From assembly GCA_018263495.1 (NCBI GenBank), contig JAANXC010000054.1:1-9174 (forward strand): 9,174 nucleotides of DNA, given 5' to 3'. Below, piece by piece: positions 6,345-9,174 of the stretch. The notes under the pieces are model-generated. The model was given only the letters and a program-made list of their open reading frames with translations, searched no databases and was not told the DNA's origin. Source of the DNA: Nitrososphaerota archaeon. Its GTDB lineage: Archaea > Thermoproteota > Nitrososphaeria > Nitrososphaerales > Nitrosopumilaceae. The stretch's first letter is position 1; every line of letters begins with the position of its first letter. A program made the position numbers and the translations under genes.

Positions 6345-7424
6345 GTGAAAATTCATCCAAACAAATCAGCACAGTCACACATTCCAGCCTCACACGGAGG
6401 GAAATATGGCACAAAAAATCCTGATGTTAATGTGATTGATTTCAGTTCAAATGTAAACCCATTAGGATGCCATCCAGGCGTAAGACGCTATTTGAAAAAG
6501 CATTTGGATTCAATTTCAGAGTATCCTGATCCAAATTCTACGGATTTACGTGCAAACTTGGCGTGGTTTACCGATATTCCAAAAAAGCAGATTGTTGTTG
6601 GGAATGGCGCAACAGAAATAATTTACAATTTCTGCAAAACTTTTCTAAATAAAAAAACACGTGTTTTGATTCCAATACCAACTTTTAGTGAGTATGAAGT
6701 TTCTGCAAAACTTTGTGACTGTAAAATATCATTTTTCAAAACTATGGATCTTTCAAAAAATTTACAAAAATTTATCATGAAAATTCCCAGAAATGGCTGT
6801 GTTTTTATTTGTAATCCAAACAATCCCACTGGTATTTTAATCCCGAAGAATGAAATACTAAAAATTATTGCAGCGGCAAAGAAGAGATCAACAATTGTAT
6901 TTGTAGATGAAACATTTATTGAGCTTGTACCAGGAAATGATGAATCTGTAATAAAGCATATCAAGAATTTCGAGAATTTGTTCATTTTACGCTCACTCAC
7001 AAAATCTTTTGGTTTAGCAGGAATTAGAATTGGCTATGGAGTAGGCGGTTCACAAATTATAGAACCACTACAAAAAATCAAGATTCCTTGGAATGTAAGC
7101 AATCTAGCACAGCGTGCGGCAAGTGCAGCAATATGTTATCATCCATTTTTAGATAAAACATGTAAATTAATCAAAAAGGAGAAAAATTTCATATCCTCAA
7201 ATTTAGCAAAATCGAAAAAATTTGCTTGCTATACTTCAGCAACAAACTTTCTTCTAGTCAAGACAAAAATTAAATCAAAACTTTTGCAAAAGAAACTTCT
7301 CAAACAAAAAATTCTGATTAGAGACTGTAGCACATTTCGTGGATTAAACCAGAATTACATTAGAATTGCAGTAAAAACTAGAAAAGAGAACATAAAACTG
7401 CTAAAGGCATTAGAGGTGATTTAG
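6345..7424 (+). CDS. cobD: threonine-phosphate decarboxylase (CobD-type PLP enzyme)
   Basis: This enzyme probably decarboxylates L-threonine O-3-phosphate to (R)-1-amino-2-propanol phosphate, the linker of the cobamide nucleotide loop. From the GTG at 6345 it has 359 residues. An open frame extends back to 6132, but that part lies antisense to asd and reads as non-conserved; IPASHGGKYG (13-22), then VIDFSSNVNPLG (30-41), is the true CobD-like N-terminus. Other fold-type I motifs are GNGATE (86-91), NPNNPTG (157-163), Asp188 for the PLP ring nitrogen, Lys220 in SLTKSFGLAG as Schiff-base lysine, Arg228 and Arg340. Histidinol-phosphate aminotransferase is the close relative, but the HGG N-terminal motif and the downstream cobQ and cbiB favour CobD. 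The C-terminal half is rich in lysine. It is the first gene of a three-gene cobamide operon. Confidence 0.82.
   Translation: MKIHPNKSAQSHIPASHGGKYGTKNPDVNVIDFSSNVNPLGCHPGVRRYLKKHLDSISEYPDPNSTDLRANLAWFTDIPKKQIVVGNGATEIIYNFCKTFLNKKTRVLIPIPTFSEYEVSAKLCDCKISFFKTMDLSKNLQKFIMKIPRNGCVFICNPNNPTGILIPKNEILKIIAAAKKRSTIVFVDETFIELVPGNDESVIKHIKNFENLFILRSLTKSFGLAGIRIGYGVGGSQIIEPLQKIKIPWNVSNLAQRAASAAICYHPFLDKTCKLIKKEKNFISSNLAKSKKFACYTSATNFLLVKTKIKSKLLQKKLLKQKILIRDCSTFRGLNQNYIRIAVKTRKENIKLLKALEVI
7412..7420 (+). promoter_or_regulatory. strong Shine-Dalgarno at the end of cobD, serving cobQ
   Basis: AGAGGTGAT, within the last codons of cobD, is a near-complete match to the sequence pairing with the 3' end of 16S rRNA. 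It is the best Shine-Dalgarno in the window. It ends 20 bases before the ATG at 7441, which is too far, but only 5 bases before the ATC codon at 7426, which is in frame with cobQ. It may therefore mark a non-standard start (see findings). Confidence 0.45.
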
Positions 7425-7440
7425 CATCTCAAAAACGTTA

Positions 7441-8265
7441 ATGGTTCAGGGAACCGCATCCAGTGCAGGTAAAACAACACTTGTTACTGCACTCTGCAGA
7501 ATTTTTCTGGAAAAGGGATTCTCTGTAGCACCGTTCAAGGCGCAAAACATGTCAAACTACGCCTACAAAGGAAAAGATTTTGAGATTTCTCGTGCTCAGG
7601 CAGTTCAAGCTCTCGCATCACGTATTGAAATATCACCAGACTTGAATCCAATTTTGCTAAAACCCCTAGGTGATTATAGAAGCTCCATTTTCCTAAGAGG
7701 AAAATTCTATAAAAAAATGCATGCTGATGACTATTACAGGAGGTTTATTCAAAAAAATGGAATGAAAACAGTTTTGAGTTCGTTTCATGCTTTAGAAAAA
7801 AATCATGATTTGATTATCATTGAGGGCGCTGGTTCTCCTGCCGAGATCAATCTTACTCAATATGATATTGCAAACATGAAACTTGCCGAGAAAACAAAAT
7901 CGCCTGTAATTTTAATCACGGATATTGAGAGAGGTGGATCTTTTGGAAGCATTGTTGGTACCCTGTCATTATTAGAAAAAAAATACCAAAGAATGATCAA
8001 AGGTTTTGTTTTTAACAAATTTCGTGGAGACTTAGATATTCTTAAACCTGGATTTAGAAAGCTAAAACAAAACACAGGAAAGCCCGTTTTTGGGACAATT
8101 CCACTGACCAAATTTCTGCTTCCCGAGGAGGATTCTATAACTTCAAATTCAAAGCAGCTTGCACTCAATAGTAAGAACCTAAAAAAGATCGATTCTGAAA
8201 TTGAGAAGCTAAGCAATGTTGTCAAGTCAAGTCTTAATATCAGAGCAATTGAAAAACTATTGTAA
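7441..8265 (+). CDS. cobQ: cobyric acid synthase, short form without amidotransferase domain
   Basis: CobQ (CbiP) uses ATP to amidate four carboxylates of adenosylcobyrinic acid a,c-diamide, giving adenosylcobyric acid. The N-terminal synthetase domain is complete: P-loop GTASSAGKT (4-12), PFKAQNMSN (31-39), EISRAQA (48-54), NPILLKP (69-75), EGAGSPAEINL (128-138), DIERGGSFGS (161-170), NKFRGD (192-197) and LPEEDS (227-232). It then ends after a 42-residue charged tail at residue 274. Usual CobQ is about 480-500 residues and continues into a class I glutamine amidotransferase domain with a GxCGG-type nucleophile elbow; none exists here and cbiB begins at the stop codon, so there is no remnant. 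Nitrogen must come from free ammonia or a separate subunit. The ATG at 7441 is the first standard start after an in-frame TGA, but the family N-terminus suggests initiation a few codons earlier. Confidence 0.85.
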   Translation: MVQGTASSAGKTTLVTALCRIFLEKGFSVAPFKAQNMSNYAYKGKDFEISRAQAVQALASRIEISPDLNPILLKPLGDYRSSIFLRGKFYKKMHADDYYRRFIQKNGMKTVLSSFHALEKNHDLIIIEGAGSPAEINLTQYDIANMKLAEKTKSPVILITDIERGGSFGSIVGTLSLLEKKYQRMIKGFVFNKFRGDLDILKPGFRKLKQNTGKPVFGTIPLTKFLLPEEDSITSNSKQLALNSKNLKKIDSEIEKLSNVVKSSLNIRAIEKLL

Positions 8266-9174
8266 TGATACTCGAAGGCATCATCGTAGTCGCATTTGCT
8301 CTTTTATTGGATTTTTTGGTAGGTGATCCAAAAACCAAATATCATCCAACTGCTTGGATTGGAAAACTAATAGCATTAATTGTTCCTTTTACAAAAAGCA
8401 ACTCGGTAAGAAAGGAATTGATTGGTGGCATCTTACTTGTTAGTGTAATTGTAGTAACTGTATGTACAATACTTGTTGTTTTAGACATTGGAATCAGTTT
8501 ACTCACTATTGATATTGTATCATTGATTGTCTCAATCGCTGTTGGTTCAATATTACTAAAAACAACTATTGCTATTAGAGGAATGCAAAAACATGCCTTG
8601 GCAGTAGTTGATGCGGTTGAGGAAGGTGATTTAGACTCCGCTAGAAATCATCTCTCTATGATTGTAAAGAGAGATACCAAAAATTTAGATAAAAACCATA
8701 TTTTGTCTGGTGTTTTGGAGAGTGTAAGTGAAAATACAGTTGATGGAGTTACTGGCCCATTATTTTATTATGCCATTTTTGGTCTTCCAGGTGCATTTGT
8801 GTACAGAGCAATAAACACTATAGACTCCATGGTCGGCTACAAGACAACCCTGTTCAAAAATGTGGGTTGGTTTGGAGCCAAGTGTGATACTGTACTGAAC
8901 TACGCCCCATCTAGATTAACTGGATTAGTAATGATCTTAGGCGCATTGATTTTGGGCTATAATTGGAGGGAATCACTATACATTATGAAACGTGATAGCA
9001 GAAAACTAGATAGTCCTAATGCAGGATTCCCAATGGCTGCTTTGGCTGGTGCACTTGGAACAAGGTTAGAAAAAATGAATTGCTATACAATCGGCAATGG
9101 CAATACAGAATTTACAAAATCTCACGTTATATCAGCGATTACATTGATGAAAGTTTCGTCAATTTTATTCTGCG
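8265..9174 (+). CDS. cbiB: adenosylcobinamide-phosphate synthase, C-terminus cut by window end
   Basis: CbiB is a membrane enzyme that joins adenosylcobyric acid to aminopropanol phosphate (or aminopropanol) to give adenosylcobinamide phosphate. The open frame runs unbroken for 303 codons to the window edge; family members are about 310-320 residues, so only a few residues are missing. Conserved features are LDFLVGDP (15-22), YHPTAWIG (26-33), SENTVDG (155-161) followed by GPLFYY and a NTIDSMVGYK stretch, PSRLTG, and SPNAGFPMAALAGALG (250-265). Hydrophobic helices are seen near 3-19, 52-75 and 80-97 and again in the C-terminal half. The ATG overlaps the cobQ stop by one base (TAATG), a sign of translational coupling. 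It is the third gene of the cobamide operon and uses the products of the two preceding enzymes. It is called CobD in Pseudomonas nomenclature. Confidence 0.93.
   Translation, partial: MILEGIIVVAFALLLDFLVGDPKTKYHPTAWIGKLIALIVPFTKSNSVRKELIGGILLVSVIVVTVCTILVVLDIGISLLTIDIVSLIVSIAVGSILLKTTIAIRGMQKHALAVVDAVEEGDLDSARNHLSMIVKRDTKNLDKNHILSGVLESVSENTVDGVTGPLFYYAIFGLPGAFVYRAINTIDSMVGYKTTLFKNVGWFGAKCDTVLNYAPSRLTGLVMILGALILGYNWRESLYIMKRDSRKLDSPNAGFPMAALAGALGTRLEKMNCYTIGNGNTEFTKSHVISAITLMKVSSILFC

Noticed and set aside
6623..7000. 125-codon minus-strand frame inside cobD
   Set aside because: Its sequence is the reverse of conserved PLP-enzyme motifs; it is a shadow frame.

Overview
The window looks like the chromosome of an ammonia-oxidizing archaeon of the Nitrosopumilus type (Nitrososphaerota, formerly Thaumarchaeota). 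This is inferred from AT-rich sequence, archaeal-style TATA boxes close to start codons, tightly packed genes, a secreted protein carrying the 'VPAWVKNTAGWW' module that I know from exported proteins of this group, and late cobalamin genes next to a heme O synthase. No mobile element, CRISPR array, rRNA or tRNA is visible, and no stretch longer than about 80 bases lacks a gene.

Region 1 (1-2731, + strand) is a phosphonate-type ABC importer operon. It encodes a secreted binding protein (phnD), an ATPase (phnC) and a permease (phnE), behind a probable TATA box at the window edge. phnC and phnE overlap by 17 bases. No phosphonate-degrading gene is next to it, so the true substrate (phosphonate, phosphite or another phosphorus compound) is open.

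Region 2 (2728-6265, - strand) reads from right to left: asd (aspartate-semialdehyde dehydrogenase), an Lrp/AsnC-family regulator, ctaB (heme O synthase) and a radical SAM protein with a cysteine-rich, HpnH-like C-terminus. The last three are spaced by 21-31 bases and probably form one transcript. The radical SAM gene ends tail-to-tail on the phnE stop codon, with a 4-base overlap.

Region 3 (6345-9174, + strand) diverges from asd and holds three cobamide genes in functional order. They are a threonine-phosphate decarboxylase (cobD type), a short cobyric acid synthase (cobQ/cbiP) without the usual glutamine amidotransferase domain, and cbiB, cut by the window end. The first enzyme makes aminopropanol phosphate, the second makes cobyric acid, and CbiB joins the two. 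asd lies upstream in the pathway to threonine, the precursor of the decarboxylase substrate, so the divergent pair may be linked metabolically.

The points most worth following up are the amidotransferase-less CobQ, the unassigned radical SAM protein, the module fused to PhnD, and a strong Shine-Dalgarno that suggests a non-ATG start for cobQ. I see no clearly new multi-gene system; most of the window is ordinary core metabolism with some unusual domain architectures.
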